The translations under genes were made by a program, and so were the position numbers. A stretch of 35,403 nt of DNA from an uncultured Bacteroidota bacterium. Lineage in GTDB: Bacteria; Bacteroidota; Bacteroidia; Flavobacteriales; BACL11. Under the pieces are notes generated by a model. The model saw only the letters and a list, made by a program, of their open reading frames with translations. It had not been told where the DNA came from and did not search any database. The stretch spans positions 1 to 35,403 of the forward strand of contig CABXPN010000008.1 of the NCBI GenBank assembly GCA_902514225.1. Reading direction: 5' to 3'. Below, piece by piece: positions 25,948 to 35,350 of this stretch (its first letter is position 1; each line of letters starts with the position of its first letter).

Positions 25948-27198
25948 ATGATATTTGAAGATTTAAAACTATCCCACGCTTTATTAAAAGCAGTTAAGGA
26001 CCAAAAATATAAAACACCAACATCTATTCAAGGGAAAGCTATTCCGTTAATCCTGCAAAGAAGTGATGTGCTCGGAACTGCACAAACAGGAACGGGAAAA
26101 ACAGCTGCTTTTGCGCTTCCTATTTTACATCATCTTGAAAAAGAAAAAAACAATAATAGTAAAAGAAAAATTAGATCTTTAATAGTTACTCCAACCAGAG
26201 AACTTGCCATACAAATTGCTGAAAATTTTACGGATTATGCAAAATACAACGAAATAAAAAATACTGTTATTTACGGTGGTGTAAAACAAATGAAACAGGT
26301 AAAAAGGTTAAATGCTGGAGTAGATGTTTTAATTGCTACTCCTGGTAGGTTGTTAGATTTAATCGGACAGGGGTATATATCTTTAAAAGATGTAGGTTAT
26401 TTTGTTTTAGATGAAGCGGATAGAATGCTGGATATGGGTTTTATTCATGATATTAAGAAAATAATAAAAATGCTTCCTGAAAAAAGGCAATCTCTTTTCT
26501 TTTCTGCTACAATGCCTGATAAAATATTAGGTCTATCTAAAACTATTCTTAGTAATCCGAAAAATGTATCGGTCGACCAAGTTTCTTCTACTGCAGAAAC
26601 TATTCAGCAATATATTTATTACACAAACAGAAGTAGTAAAAAAGATTTACTATTTCATATTTTAGATAATAGTAAAATACAGCAAATATTAGTTTTTTCA
26701 AGAACTAAACATGGAGCAAACCGAATTGTACGAAACTTGCAAAAACAGAAAATTACATCAGCTGCAATACATGGGGATAAATCGCAAAACCAAAGACAAG
26801 ATGCTTTAAAATCGTTTAAAGATGGTAAAATAAGAGTATTAGTAGCTACTGATATTGCTGCTAGAGGAATTGACATAAATGAACTAAGACATGTGATGAA
26901 TTATGACATACCAAACGAACCCGAAAGTTATGTACACAGAATAGGGAGATGTGGTAGAGCAGGGAAAAAAGGTATCTCTATTTCTATTTCCGAACCAGAA
27001 GAAAATGCTTATGTTAGAGATATTGAAAAGCTAATCGGAAAACAAATTACCGAAATAAAAGATCAACCTTTTCCTCAAACAGAGAAACCTATGAACGCTC
27101 AAGAGAAGAAAGCATTCGAAAAGGAAAAGAATAGAAAAAAACAAGAGTTTTTTGCTAATAGAAAGAAAAACAAAAACTCAAAAAGCAGGAGGAGATAA
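25948..27198 (+). CDS. rhlE: DEAD-box RNA helicase, RhlE-like
   Basis: A 416-residue ATP-dependent RNA helicase for ribosome assembly or RNA turnover. Motifs from the ATG at 25948: Q motif near residues 3-28, Walker A AQTGTGKT (45-52), PTRELA (82-87), DEAD (155-158), SAT (186-188), ATDIAARGID (about 300-309) and HRIGRCGRAGK (330-340). The tail after about 375 is lysine- and arginine-rich and probably binds RNA. An in-frame extension to 25783 reads through the tRNA-like fragment and the promoter, so it is rejected. Confidence 0.93.
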   Translation: MIFEDLKLSHALLKAVKDQKYKTPTSIQGKAIPLILQRSDVLGTAQTGTGKTAAFALPILHHLEKEKNNNSKRKIRSLIVTPTRELAIQIAENFTDYAKYNEIKNTVIYGGVKQMKQVKRLNAGVDVLIATPGRLLDLIGQGYISLKDVGYFVLDEADRMLDMGFIHDIKKIIKMLPEKRQSLFFSATMPDKILGLSKTILSNPKNVSVDQVSSTAETIQQYIYYTNRSSKKDLLFHILDNSKIQQILVFSRTKHGANRIVRNLQKQKITSAAIHGDKSQNQRQDALKSFKDGKIRVLVATDIAARGIDINELRHVMNYDIPNEPESYVHRIGRCGRAGKKGISISISEPEENAYVRDIEKLIGKQITEIKDQPFPQTEKPMNAQEKKAFEKEKNRKKQEFFANRKKNKNSKSRRR

Positions 27199-27204
27199 TT
27201 TATA

Positions 27205-27438
27205 ATGAAGGATAAAACTAACATGGATAATTCTCAAATAAATAATCCTTTAAACGGAATACGATTAGTAGATATGCTTGAGTTTTTGGTAAAAGAATAT
27301 GGTTGGGAAGAATTAGGAGAGGAAATAAGAATTAATTGTTTTAATAGTAATCCTTCTATAAAATCGAGCCTTAATTTTTTAAGAAAAACTCAGTGGGCAA
27401 GGGATAAAGTGGAAAAGCTTTACCTGAATACTATTTGA
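27205..27438 (+). CDS. VF530/DUF2132 family DNA-binding protein
   Basis: A 77-residue protein with the family pattern [36 protein letters not shown] and LRKTQWAR. Structures from this family suggest a small nucleic-acid-binding fold; the role is unclear. It lies 6 bp after the helicase stop and is probably co-transcribed with it. A second in-frame ATG at 27223 ([10 protein letters not shown]) could be the true start. Confidence 0.88.
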   Translation: MKDKTNMDNSQINNPLNGIRLVDMLEFLVKEYGWEELGEEIRINCFNSNPSIKSSLNFLRKTQWARDKVEKLYLNTI

Positions 27439-27441
27439 AAA

Positions 27442-27474
27442 ATAAAAACCCTCAAATTAAAAGATGAGGGTTTT
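27442..27474. terminator. Bidirectional intrinsic terminator
   Basis: A 10-bp perfect stem (AAAACCCTCA 27445-27454 with TGAGGGTTTT 27465-27474) and a 10-nt loop. T-rich on the plus strand and followed by a stronger T run on the minus strand, it can serve both the VF530 gene and the convergent secreted-protein gene. Confidence 0.8.
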
Positions 27475-27491
27475 AAGGATAAATTAGAGTT

Positions 27492-27830
27492 TTATCTTTT
27501 CTTAAAAATTACACCATAACTCATAGTAGGAAATTCCAGTTTTAAAACACCATCTCTCTTATAGTAATAACACCATTTCATCTCTTCATATCCATATTCA
27601 GGATGTATATAACGAATAGTTACTTGATCATCATTACTTGTCCAGTTAAAAGAAAAATTCCCTAAAGGTAATAAAGAATTGGTAACATATAAAGAGCCTG
27701 TCCCATTTGAATTTAATTTTACCCAATCACTATTTGAATAATAAACTCCTGGGAGGTTATCTGATATAGATTGCGATTGAACTGTTAAAACGGTAAAAGA
27801 TAAAGCAGTAATAAATAATAATTTTTTCAT
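27492..27830 (-). CDS. Small secreted protein, lipocalin-like
   Basis: A 112-residue protein with a clear signal peptide (MKKLLFITALSFTVLTVQSQ) and a beta-rich mature part with G-x-Y/W spacings (LPGVYYSNSDWVKLNSNGTG) that recall lipocalin-like or META-type small domains. The resemblance is by eye only and no function can be assigned. I see no -7 consensus immediately upstream. Confidence 0.65.
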   Translation of the reverse strand: MKKLLFITALSFTVLTVQSQSISDNLPGVYYSNSDWVKLNSNGTGSLYVTNSLLPLGNFSFNWTSNDDQVTIRYIHPEYGYEEMKWCYYYKRDGVLKLEFPTMSYGVIFKKR

Positions 27831-27920
27831 AATAAATAAGTTTTGATTAATATTCAGTAAATATATATAAATCAGTTCTACGAAATTATTTAATCACTAT
27901 CTTTTTAAAATATTGTTAAT

Positions 27921-27951
27921 AAGTAAAATACTCTTAAATAGTATTTTACTT
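27921..27951. repeat. 12-bp perfect inverted repeat
   Basis: AAGTAAAATACT (27921-27932) and AGTATTTTACTT (27940-27951), loop of 7. The right arm overlaps the last codons and the stop of the nitrilase fragment, so the hairpin sits exactly at the breakpoint. It could be a weak terminator or a scar of the rearrangement. Confidence 0.7.
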
Positions 27952-28098
27952 AGAAATTTCTTTCATCCAATTAATAATTTTGCCATCCATGTTTTCTGCT
28001 AAGTGATTTGAATTTGAACAAAAAGAAGTATTAAACATCTCGGGCAGTAAAATAATATCCGTTTCGGAAATTTTAGAAATTAAATTTTCAAAATGAGT
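27946..28098 (-). pseudogene. Fragment of a second nitrilase gene
   Basis: Fifty codons plus a stop that translate to a match with residues 23-72 of the nitrilase at 19628-20401; I count 38 of 50 identical, including DIILLPEMFNTSFC with the catalytic Glu and the terminal WMKEISK. The 5' end (residues 1-22) and everything after residue 72, including the catalytic Lys and Cys, are missing. It is a dead copy on the same strand as the intact gene. Confidence 0.88.
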
Positions 28099-28196
28099 GT
28101 CTTTTTTTGAAAATTATTTAGACTGATAAAATGTATAGATATCAGTATTACAGCAATCTTCCAAGGTAAAGATTAGAAAATTTTCAACAAAGTTTC

Positions 28197-28204
28197 TATT
28201 TTTG
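28197..28204 (+). promoter_or_regulatory. -7 box for DUF3089 gene
   Basis: TATTTTTG matches TAnnTTTG and ends 5 nt before the ATG at 28210, so the transcript is probably leaderless. Confidence 0.65.
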
Positions 28205-28209
28205 CAGTT

Positions 28210-29253
28210 ATGAAGAAATTCACAATCTTTCTAACACTAACATTATTTGGTTGCAATATACACACAACTATATCAATATTAGTAAAAGAAAATACACACC
28301 CTTCAGTAGATTTTCAGGAGAAAAAAAATGACTTTCAGCTTGATTATTCTGAATTAAATAACTGGGCTTTTAGAGATGATTATAATAATTATCAAGATCT
28401 ACTTCCAAAAGGAATTGAGAAAGAAGAAGATAAAGGAATCAACATTTTCTTTATACACCCAACAACATTATATACTTCAGATAATTGGAATTCAGATACT
28501 TCATCTTTTAAAGATGATCAGGTAATACAATTAAGTTTAGAAAATCAAGCATCTTGTTTTGCTGGTATAGGTAATATATACGCTCCACATTACAGACAAA
28601 TGCATATACATTCTTATGTCGATACAATAAATGGATATAAAGCATTTAATCTTGCGTATAATGACGTGCTACAAGCATTCAGATATTTCATCAAAGAGAT
28701 GAATAATAATCAAGATTTTATTATAGCGGCTCACAGCCAAGGAACAAATCATGCAATGAGGTTAATTACAGAATATATCTCAAAAGACAAATTACTTTCA
28801 AAGAAACTAATCCTTAGTTATTTAATTGGTATGAACGTTGAAAAAGATTTTAGTTCAATTCTCCCTTGTTCTGAATCAACAGATTTAGATTGTTTTCTTT
28901 CATGGAGAACTTTCTCAGAATTTAATTATCCAAATAATTGGGTGTATGGTGATCATATTGCGTCAGTTAATCCAATAACATGGAGAAATGATACTATATC
29001 TAGCGATAAGAAATTACATAATGGTATTTTATTACCAAATAGAATCTTGTCATTTAAAGAAACTCTCTCTATATATAATCATAAAGGTCTAATCTGGTTA
29101 AAAAAACCAAATAATATTATATTAAATTTATACCCAAGTAGGAATTATCACCCAGGAGACTATAACTTATACTGGATGAATATACGTGAGAATCTTAAAT
29201 TAAGATTACAAGATTATCAAGATAATAATGTAAATATGAGTGAAGAAAAGTAG
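28210..29253 (+). CDS. DUF3089 alpha/beta-hydrolase-like lipoprotein
   Basis: A 347-residue lipoprotein: the signal peptide ends LFGC, with a lipidated Cys near residue 15. FFIHPTTLYT and NIYAPHYRQ are typical of DUF3089, and IIAAHSQGT carries the nucleophile elbow (AHSQG, a GxSxG variant), so a lipase- or esterase-like hydrolase is likely. The substrate is unknown. The last codons (VNMSEEK) and the stop are encoded by sequence resembling the 72-bp repeat, so the C-terminus may have been set by the insertion of that repeat. Confidence 0.82.
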   Translation: MKKFTIFLTLTLFGCNIHTTISILVKENTHPSVDFQEKKNDFQLDYSELNNWAFRDDYNNYQDLLPKGIEKEEDKGINIFFIHPTTLYTSDNWNSDTSSFKDDQVIQLSLENQASCFAGIGNIYAPHYRQMHIHSYVDTINGYKAFNLAYNDVLQAFRYFIKEMNNNQDFIIAAHSQGTNHAMRLITEYISKDKLLSKKLILSYLIGMNVEKDFSSILPCSESTDLDCFLSWRTFSEFNYPNNWVYGDHIASVNPITWRNDTISSDKKLHNGILLPNRILSFKETLSIYNHKGLIWLKKPNNIILNLYPSRNYHPGDYNLYWMNIRENLKLRLQDYQDNNVNMSEEK

Positions 29254-29273
29254 GGATAGCAGGAATACAACCT
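29229..29273. repeat. Decayed third copy of the tRNA-like repeat
   Basis: The 24 bp at 29250-29273 match copy 2 (25861-25884) at 18 of 24 positions, and the preceding bases (AATATGAGTGAAGAAAAG) resemble the spacer of the other copies. The orientation is the same. It lies between the DUF3089 stop and the sdhB stop, overlapping the former. Confidence 0.5.
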
Positions 29274-29274
29274 T

Positions 29275-30027
29275 TTACTCCTGTGAAGAACAAGATGCCG
29301 ATAAATATTCTCTATTCATTTTTGCAATATATTCAATAGAAATACTTTTTGGGCATTCAACCTCACAAGCTCCTGTATTTGTGCAATTTCCAAAACCCTC
29401 TTTGTCCATTTGCTCAACCATATTAAGTACTCTTTGTTTTGATTCTGCTTGCCCTTGTGGTAAGTAAGCAAACTGAGAGACTTTAGCTGATACAAACAAC
29501 ATAGCAGAAGAGTTTTTACAAGTAGCAACACAAGCTCCACATCCAATACAAGCGGCAGCATCAAACGCTTTATCAGCATTCATTTTTGGGATTGGCAATG
29601 CATTTGCATCTTGTGTATTTCCTGAAGTATTTACAGAAACAAAACCACCAGATTGTTGAATTCTTTCAAATGAACTTCTATCCACAATTAGATCCTTAAT
29701 TACGGGCATTGCTGCCGAACGCCAAGGTTCAATATAAATAGTTTCTCCATCTTTAAACATACGCATATGCAGCTGACAAGTAGTTACTTTTCTATCAGGG
29801 CCATGAGCCTCTCCATTAATATAAAGTGAGCAAGTACCACAAATTCCCTCACGGCAATCATGATCAAAAGCGACAGGTTCTGTACCTTCCATTATCAATT
29901 GCTCATTCATCACATCAAGCATTTCTAAGAAAGAAGAATGCTCTGAAATTCCAGTAACCTTATAAGTTTCTAAACCTCCTTTATCTTCTCTATTTTTCTG
30001 TCTCCAGACTTTTAATGTTAAATCCAT
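29275..30027 (-). CDS. sdhB: Succinate dehydrogenase iron-sulfur subunit
   Basis: A 250-residue electron-transfer subunit of respiratory complex II. The [2Fe-2S] ligands are Cys58, Cys63, Cys66 and Cys84 (CREGICGTC). The C-terminal domain has [11 protein letters not shown] (160-170) and [14 protein letters not shown] (215-228), which bind the [4Fe-4S] and [3Fe-4S] clusters. It is the last gene of sdhC-sdhA-sdhB, starting 4 bp after the sdhA stop. Bacteroidota enzymes of this type work as succinate dehydrogenase or fumarate reductase. Confidence 0.96.
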   Translation of the reverse strand: MDLTLKVWRQKNREDKGGLETYKVTGISEHSSFLEMLDVMNEQLIMEGTEPVAFDHDCREGICGTCSLYINGEAHGPDRKVTTCQLHMRMFKDGETIYIEPWRSAAMPVIKDLIVDRSSFERIQQSGGFVSVNTSGNTQDANALPIPKMNADKAFDAAACIGCGACVATCKNSSAMLFVSAKVSQFAYLPQGQAESKQRVLNMVEQMDKEGFGNCTNTGACEVECPKSISIEYIAKMNREYLSASCSSQE

Positions 30028-30031
30028 ATCT

Positions 30032-32047
30032 TTATTTATATGATCTTTGTTTCAATTCAATATCGTTAAACTCTAAATCTTCTTTATGCATTACAGCATC
30101 TGCAGGTTCTCCTTTATATTCCCAAGCCGCTACATATGCAAAATCTTTATCATTTCTTTTTGCTTCTCCTTTTTGTTCTCCATCTTCCTCTACTGATTCT
30201 TCACGGAAATGACCACCACAACTTTCATTTCTGTGTAGCGCATCTTTTGCAAAAAGCTCTCCTAGTTCTAAGAAATCTGCAACTCTACCCGCTTTTTCTA
30301 ATTCAGGATTTAAAGAGTTTTTATCTCCAGGAATTCTTACATCATTCCAAAAGTCTGTGCGGATTTGCTTAATCTCTGACATTGCTTTTTTAAGACCTTC
30401 TTCATTTCTTGCCATTCCAACATATTCCCACATTGCTTTTCCTAAAAGTTTATGGAAATGATCAACAGATTTTGTTCCTTTAATATTCATCAATTTTTCA
30501 ATTCTATCCGATACTTCTTTTTCAGCAGCATCAAATTCAGGAGTATTTGTAGGTATTTCTCCCGTTCTGATTTCATTAGAGAGGTAGTCACCAATAGTAT
30601 AAGGAAGCACAAAATAACCATCTGCTAATCCTTGCATTAAAGCAGAAGCTCCAAGTCTGTTTGCTCCATGATCAGAGAAATTTGCTTCTCCAATACAATA
30701 ACAACCTTCAACAGAAGTCATCAAGTTATAGTCCACCCAAACACCACCCATTGTATAGTGTACTGCAGGGTAAATCATCATTGGAGTTTTGTACGGATTT
30801 TGAGCTACAATCTTTTCATACATCTGGAAAAGATTACCATATTTTGACTCAATTACTGCCGCACCTAATTCTATTATCTTTTCATCCGAAGGGTTTTCAA
30901 TTCGTGCAATTGCCGCCTCTTGTTTTCCATATCTTTGGATTGCTGAAGCGAAATCTAAATATACCGCCTCTCCTGTTTTATTTACTCCAAAACCAGCATC
31001 ACATCTTTCTTTTGCTGCTCTTGATGCTACATCTCTTGGTACTAAGTTCCCAAATGCAGGATATCTTCTTTCTAAGTAATAATCTCTTTGTTCTTCTGAT
31101 AAATCAGTTGGTTTTAATTTCCCATCACGGATTGATTTTACATTATCCATGTTTTTAGGAACCCAAATTCTACCATCATTTCTTAATGATTCTGACATTA
31201 AAGTCAGTTTAGATTGATGCTCACCACTTCTTGGAATACAAGTTGGGTGGATTTGAGTATAACAAGGATTTGCAAAATGTGCTCCTTTTTTATGAATTTT
31301 CCAAGCTGCAGTAGCATTCGATCCCATTGCATTTGTTGATAAGAAAAATACATTCCCGTAACCACCAGTTGCAATAACAACAGCATGTGCCGAATGTCTT
31401 TCTAGTTCTCCTGTTTCTAGGTTTCTAGCAATAATTCCTCTTGCTTTTCCATCTACTTTTACCAATTCAACCATTTCATGACGGTTGTACATAGTAACTT
31501 TTCCTTTTGTAATTTGTCTGTTTAATGCTGAGTAAGCTCCTAATAATAACTGTTGTCCTGTTTGTCCTTTAGCGTAAAATGTTCTGGAAACTAAAACTCC
31601 ACCAAACGATCTGTTATCTAAAAGACCTCCGTAATCTCTACCAAATGGAACTCCTTGCGCTACACATTGATCAATAATATTTCCAGATACCTCTGCTAAT
31701 CTATGAACATTTGCTTCTCTCGATCTGTAATCACCTCCTTTTACCGTATCATAAAATAATCGGTAAACAGAATCCCCGTCGTTTTGATAGTTTTTCGCTG
31801 CATTAATTCCTCCTTGTGCAGCAATAGAATGCGCTCTTCTTGGAGAATCTTGATAACAAAATGATTTTACATTGTATCCCATTTCTGCAAGGGATGCGGC
31901 AGCTGAACCTCCGGCTAATCCAGTTCCAACAACTATAATATCAATGTTCCTTTTGTTTGCTGGATTAACAAGATCAATCTTGTTTTTATGATTAGTCCAT
32001 TTATCTTTTAATGGGCCTTCTGGAATTTTAGAATCTAAAACTGACAT
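30032..32047 (-). CDS. sdhA: Succinate dehydrogenase flavoprotein subunit
   Basis: A 671-residue subunit that oxidises succinate with covalently bound [23 protein letters not shown] is the dinucleotide-binding motif (about 36-55), [17 protein letters not shown] includes the His that attaches FAD, and [11 protein letters not shown] is part of the active site. The length is typical of the Bacteroidota/epsilon-type enzyme with a long C-terminus. It is 18 bp downstream of sdhC. Confidence 0.96.
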   Translation of the reverse strand: MSVLDSKIPEGPLKDKWTNHKNKIDLVNPANKRNIDIIVVGTGLAGGSAAASLAEMGYNVKSFCYQDSPRRAHSIAAQGGINAAKNYQNDGDSVYRLFYDTVKGGDYRSREANVHRLAEVSGNIIDQCVAQGVPFGRDYGGLLDNRSFGGVLVSRTFYAKGQTGQQLLLGAYSALNRQITKGKVTMYNRHEMVELVKVDGKARGIIARNLETGELERHSAHAVVIATGGYGNVFFLSTNAMGSNATAAWKIHKKGAHFANPCYTQIHPTCIPRSGEHQSKLTLMSESLRNDGRIWVPKNMDNVKSIRDGKLKPTDLSEEQRDYYLERRYPAFGNLVPRDVASRAAKERCDAGFGVNKTGEAVYLDFASAIQRYGKQEAAIARIENPSDEKIIELGAAVIESKYGNLFQMYEKIVAQNPYKTPMMIYPAVHYTMGGVWVDYNLMTSVEGCYCIGEANFSDHGANRLGASALMQGLADGYFVLPYTIGDYLSNEIRTGEIPTNTPEFDAAEKEVSDRIEKLMNIKGTKSVDHFHKLLGKAMWEYVGMARNEEGLKKAMSEIKQIRTDFWNDVRIPGDKNSLNPELEKAGRVADFLELGELFAKDALHRNESCGGHFREESVEEDGEQKGEAKRNDKDFAYVAAWEYKGEPADAVMHKEDLEFNDIELKQRSYK

Positions 32048-32065
32048 AGTTTGTTTTTTATATTT

Positions 32066-32734
32066 TTATAACTGATTGAAATAATGGAACAAAGCAATAA
32101 ATACAAATCCTGCTGGAATAATAATTGCATATAAATTTCCTAATTTCTTAATTGTTGGTGTGTATTTATTGTGGTTAAATCCTGCAGATTGAAATGCCGA
32201 TTGGAAACCATGTAGTAAATGTAAAGATAAAAATACAAAAGAAACACAGTAAATTATTACTCTAATTAAATCTTGAAATTTATGTTGCAGATGAGGAAAA
32301 TATTTTGTTAGATCATCCCACTTTCCATCAATAAATTTATCTTTTATCTCTGGTAACCAGAAATCGTAAAAATGTAATCCTAAAAATAACATAATCATGA
32401 TTCCTGTGATTAACATATTTCTACTCATCCAATTTGAATTTTCAGCTGGCTTATACATTGCATATTTTATAGGTCGTGCGGCTCTATTTTTACTTTCCAA
32501 ATACATTCCCATCCCTAAATGAAATAGTACACCAAATAATAAAATTGGCTGTATTAGAAACTGAATAATTGAATTTGTTCCCATAAAATGAGACGCCTCA
32601 TTAAAACTACTAGGGCTAACAACTGATAGTAGATTAATTACAAAATGTTGAAATAAAAAAATCAACAAGAAAAAACCCGATAAGGCCATTAATACTTTTC
32701 TTCCTACTGAAGAAGATGATAATCCATTAGTCAT
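32066..32734 (-). CDS. sdhC: Succinate dehydrogenase cytochrome b subunit
   Basis: A 222-residue membrane anchor with five hydrophobic helices, the single-subunit diheme type that replaces separate SdhC and SdhD. Candidate heme ligands are histidines in FQHFVIN, FHLGMGMY, LHFYDFW and SLHLLHGFQSA. It is the first gene of the operon and has a -7 box at 32763-32770. Confidence 0.92.
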   Translation of the reverse strand: MTNGLSSSSVGRKVLMALSGFFLLIFLFQHFVINLLSVVSPSSFNEASHFMGTNSIIQFLIQPILLFGVLFHLGMGMYLESKNRAARPIKYAMYKPAENSNWMSRNMLITGIMIMLFLGLHFYDFWLPEIKDKFIDGKWDDLTKYFPHLQHKFQDLIRVIIYCVSFVFLSLHLLHGFQSAFQSAGFNHNKYTPTIKKLGNLYAIIIPAGFVFIALFHYFNQL

Positions 32735-32762
32735 TGTTTGAATAAATTAAATGTTTAGCTTG

Positions 32763-32770
32763 CAAATATA
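32763..32770 (-). promoter_or_regulatory. -7 box for sdhCAB
   Basis: Minus-strand TATATTTG matches TAnnTTTG, 28 nt before the sdhC ATG. It lies in the 143-bp divergent region shared with the aminopeptidase gene. Confidence 0.6.
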
Positions 32771-32848
32771 GTATTCAAGGATGAAAAAAGAGTAGATTTA
32801 ATTCAAAAATTCAAATGCAGAATCATCAAACATAATAATAAATTTTCT

Positions 32849-32856
32849 TACTTTTG
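32849..32856 (+). promoter_or_regulatory. -7 box for aminopeptidase gene
   Basis: TACTTTTG matches TAnnTTTG, 21 nt before the ATG at 32878. It overlaps the TTG at 32854 that a longer reading frame would use as a start, so the ATG is preferred. Confidence 0.6.
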
Positions 32857-32877
32857 GTTTCACTAAAATCACAAAAA

Positions 32878-34158
32878 ATGAAATACCTGCCAATTAATAA
32901 TCAGTTGTTTACAGAAAACAGAAAGAAGTTCTCTGCGCAATTAAAACCAAATACAATCGCAATTTTTAATTCGAATGATGTAATGCCAACTAATGCAGAT
33001 GGTACAATGCCGTTCAGACAAAACAATGATTTATTCTGGCTTTCTGGTATTGATCAAGAAGAAAGTGTATTGGTAATTTTTCCAGACAATGATGAAAAGG
33101 AAATTTTATTTTTAAAAGAAACAAATGAACATATTGCTATTTGGGAGGGAGCAAAACTTACAAAAGAACAGGCTCTTAAAACATCTGGGATCTTTTCTGT
33201 TTATTGGCTTTCGGAGATGGAAGAGAAACTAAAAAAACTTATAAATAAAAGCAGAGGAGTTTATGTAAATAAAAATATTCATAGTCGTTCCGCATCTGAA
33301 GTACAAACAAGAGATGATAGGTTCAGAAATATGATTACTAAGAAGTTCTCTGGAAAAGAAATTTTAGAAGTTGCTCCTATTATGCACGAATTAAGATCTA
33401 TTAAATCAAGTACAGAAATATCTTTAATGCAAAATGCTTGTAACATAACCGAAAAAGGAGTTAAAAGAATCCTTCCTTTTATAAAACCAGGAGTTACAGA
33501 ATACGAAATTGAGGCAGAATTAATGCACGAATTCCTTAGAAATCGTTCTGCCGGGTTTGCCTATCAGCCAATTATAGGGTCTGGCAGAGATTCTTGTGTT
33601 TTACATTATATCGAAAACAATAAAGAGTGTAAAGATGGAGATATTCTACTAATGGATTTTGGTGCAGAATATGCAAATTACGCTTCTGATTTAACAAGAA
33701 CAGTTCCAGTAAACGGAAGATTTTCCAAAAGACAAAAAGCGGTTTATAATTCTGTACTTCATGTAATGAAAGAAGCTACCAAAATGCTTGCTCCTGGAAC
33801 AATATTTAAAGAATATAACCAAGAAGTTGGTAGAATCATGGAGTCAGAATTAATAAAATTAGGACTTTTAGATAAACATGATGTGATGAAGCAAGATCCT
33901 AAAAATCCCTTATTTCGAAAATATTTTATGCATGGAACATCTCATTATTTAGGGTTAGATGTTCATGATGTAGGAAATTTTGATTGGCCAATGAAAGAGG
34001 GAATGGTTTTTACTTGCGAACCAGGAATTTATATATTGGAGGAAGAATTAGGGATTAGACTTGAAAATGATATTTTGGTAACAAAAAATGGCCCGAATGA
34101 TTTGATGAAAAATATCCCAATTGAAGCTGATGAGATTGAAGATTTAATGAACAAGTAA
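32878..34158 (+). CDS. pepP: Xaa-Pro aminopeptidase (M24B)
   Basis: A 426-residue metallopeptidase that removes an N-terminal residue before proline. The N-terminal AMP_N domain has FRQNNDLFWLSG. The C-terminal pita-bread fold carries the dimetal ligands: two Asp in LLMDFGAEYANYASDLTRT, His in MHGTSHYLGLDVHD, Glu in CEPGIYI and Glu in IRLENDILV. The start is the ATG at 32878 because of the promoter position. Divergent from sdhCAB. Confidence 0.93.
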   Translation: MKYLPINNQLFTENRKKFSAQLKPNTIAIFNSNDVMPTNADGTMPFRQNNDLFWLSGIDQEESVLVIFPDNDEKEILFLKETNEHIAIWEGAKLTKEQALKTSGIFSVYWLSEMEEKLKKLINKSRGVYVNKNIHSRSASEVQTRDDRFRNMITKKFSGKEILEVAPIMHELRSIKSSTEISLMQNACNITEKGVKRILPFIKPGVTEYEIEAELMHEFLRNRSAGFAYQPIIGSGRDSCVLHYIENNKECKDGDILLMDFGAEYANYASDLTRTVPVNGRFSKRQKAVYNSVLHVMKEATKMLAPGTIFKEYNQEVGRIMESELIKLGLLDKHDVMKQDPKNPLFRKYFMHGTSHYLGLDVHDVGNFDWPMKEGMVFTCEPGIYILEEELGIRLENDILVTKNGPNDLMKNIPIEADEIEDLMNK

Positions 34159-34246
34159 ATCTTTATCAAAGGTTATTACTGATGAACAACCTGATGATAC
34201 AGATGTGATAAATTATAATGTTTGGTTAAAATCTTTATTGACGTAA
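34151..34246 (+). pseudogene. Possible remnant of a gene end
   Basis: In the gap between the aminopeptidase and thiL a frame without an ATG reads VITDEQPDDTDVINYNVW, then LKSLLT and a TAA. The composition looks protein-like, but the stretch is short, so this may be a relic of a lost gene or chance. Confidence 0.22.
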
Positions 34247-34283
34247 AAAGAAATTATCGCCTTCAGTCAATTACCCGCAAGAA

Positions 34284-35345
34284 TTAACTATCTGTTTTTA
34301 TAGGATCCCAACCTTGTGCAGTTATCGGGTGAGATGTGTTGTCATTAGTTATAAAATTGTCTCCTTCTGACTTATCTGTAACATGACCTATAATGGTAAA
34401 ATCAACATCCTTCTTTAGTTTTCCATAATGATCTTGAGAAATAGTAAACAATAGCTCATAATCCTCACCACCATTTAAAGCGCAAAATATTGGATTTAAT
34501 TTTAAATCTCGCGCTAAATTCATTGTGGTGTGGTCAATTGGTAGTTTATCTTCATAAATTGTTATTCCCACATCAGAATGTTTTGAAAGATGAAGAATTT
34601 CAGAAGTTAATCCATCAGAAATATCAATCATTGATGTTGGTGTAATTTTTAACTGCTTTAATATTTCAATAATTTTTACTCTAGCTTCCGCCTTTAATTG
34701 TCTTTGTAAGGAATAGTCATTTCCTTGTAAATCTGGTTGCACTCCAGGGTTATCTAAAAATATTTGTTTTTCTCTTTTTAATATTTGTAGCCCTAAGTAT
34801 GCGGCTCCCAAATCACCAGTACAAACCACAAGATCATTTACATTAGCTCCGTTTCTGTAAGTTATTTTTTCTTTATCAACTTCTCCAACCACAGAAATAG
34901 AAATTATTAATCCACTAATAGAAGAAGTAGTATCTCCACCTACCAAATCTACATTATATTTTTCGCAAGCTAAATGAATTCCTGAATATAATTCTTCTAT
35001 CGCCTCTATCGGAAATCTGTTAGAAATAGCAATACTAACAGTAATCTGAGTCGCTTTTCCGTTCATAGCACAGATATCGGAAACATTGACCGCTACTGAT
35101 TTATATCCTAAATGTTTTAATGGTGTATATGATAAATCAAAATGAACATTTTCAACTAACATATCTGTGCTTAATAACTGATATTTTTTATCTGAAAAAT
35201 CCAAAACAGCAGCATCATCCCCCACTCCTTTTACACTACTTTTATTCTTTATGGAAAAATCTTTAGTTATGTGGTCAATTAATCCAAACTCTCCTAATTC
35301 AGAAACACTCGTGTTTTTAAAATTATTTTCTTCAAATATACTCAT
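34284..35345 (-). CDS. thiL: Thiamine-monophosphate kinase
   Basis: A 353-residue enzyme that phosphorylates thiamine monophosphate to the active cofactor thiamine diphosphate. The signature GVGDDAAVLD near residue 41 and the STDMLVENVHFD metal-binding segment are intact, as are DLVGGDTTSS, MIDISDGLTSE and NGGEDYELLF. The -7 box ends 5 nt before the ATG, so the mRNA is likely leaderless. No thiamine riboswitch fits in the 58 bp left before the window edge. Confidence 0.95.
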   Translation of the reverse strand: MSIFEENNFKNTSVSELGEFGLIDHITKDFSIKNKSSVKGVGDDAAVLDFSDKKYQLLSTDMLVENVHFDLSYTPLKHLGYKSVAVNVSDICAMNGKATQITVSIAISNRFPIEAIEELYSGIHLACEKYNVDLVGGDTTSSISGLIISISVVGEVDKEKITYRNGANVNDLVVCTGDLGAAYLGLQILKREKQIFLDNPGVQPDLQGNDYSLQRQLKAEARVKIIEILKQLKITPTSMIDISDGLTSEILHLSKHSDVGITIYEDKLPIDHTTMNLARDLKLNPIFCALNGGEDYELLFTISQDHYGKLKKDVDFTIIGHVTDKSEGDNFITNDNTSHPITAQGWDPIKTDS

Positions 35346-35350
35346 AACGG

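Larger units (their letters stand above)
27831..28209. other. Gene-poor gap with a nitrilase relic and hairpin
   Basis: These 379 bases contain no intact gene. They hold a 12-bp inverted repeat (27921-27951), a nitrilase gene fragment on the minus strand (27946-28098), the 8-mer TTCAACAA (28183-28190) and the promoter of the DUF3089 gene (28197-28204). Confidence 0.75.

Noticed and set aside
30661..31158. 165-codon plus-strand frame inside sdhA
   Set aside because: It is antisense to a conserved flavoprotein gene and has the Leu/His-rich composition of a shadow frame.
32854..32877. TTG start for the Xaa-Pro aminopeptidase
   Set aside because: It lies within the -7 box; the ATG at 32878 follows at a normal distance.
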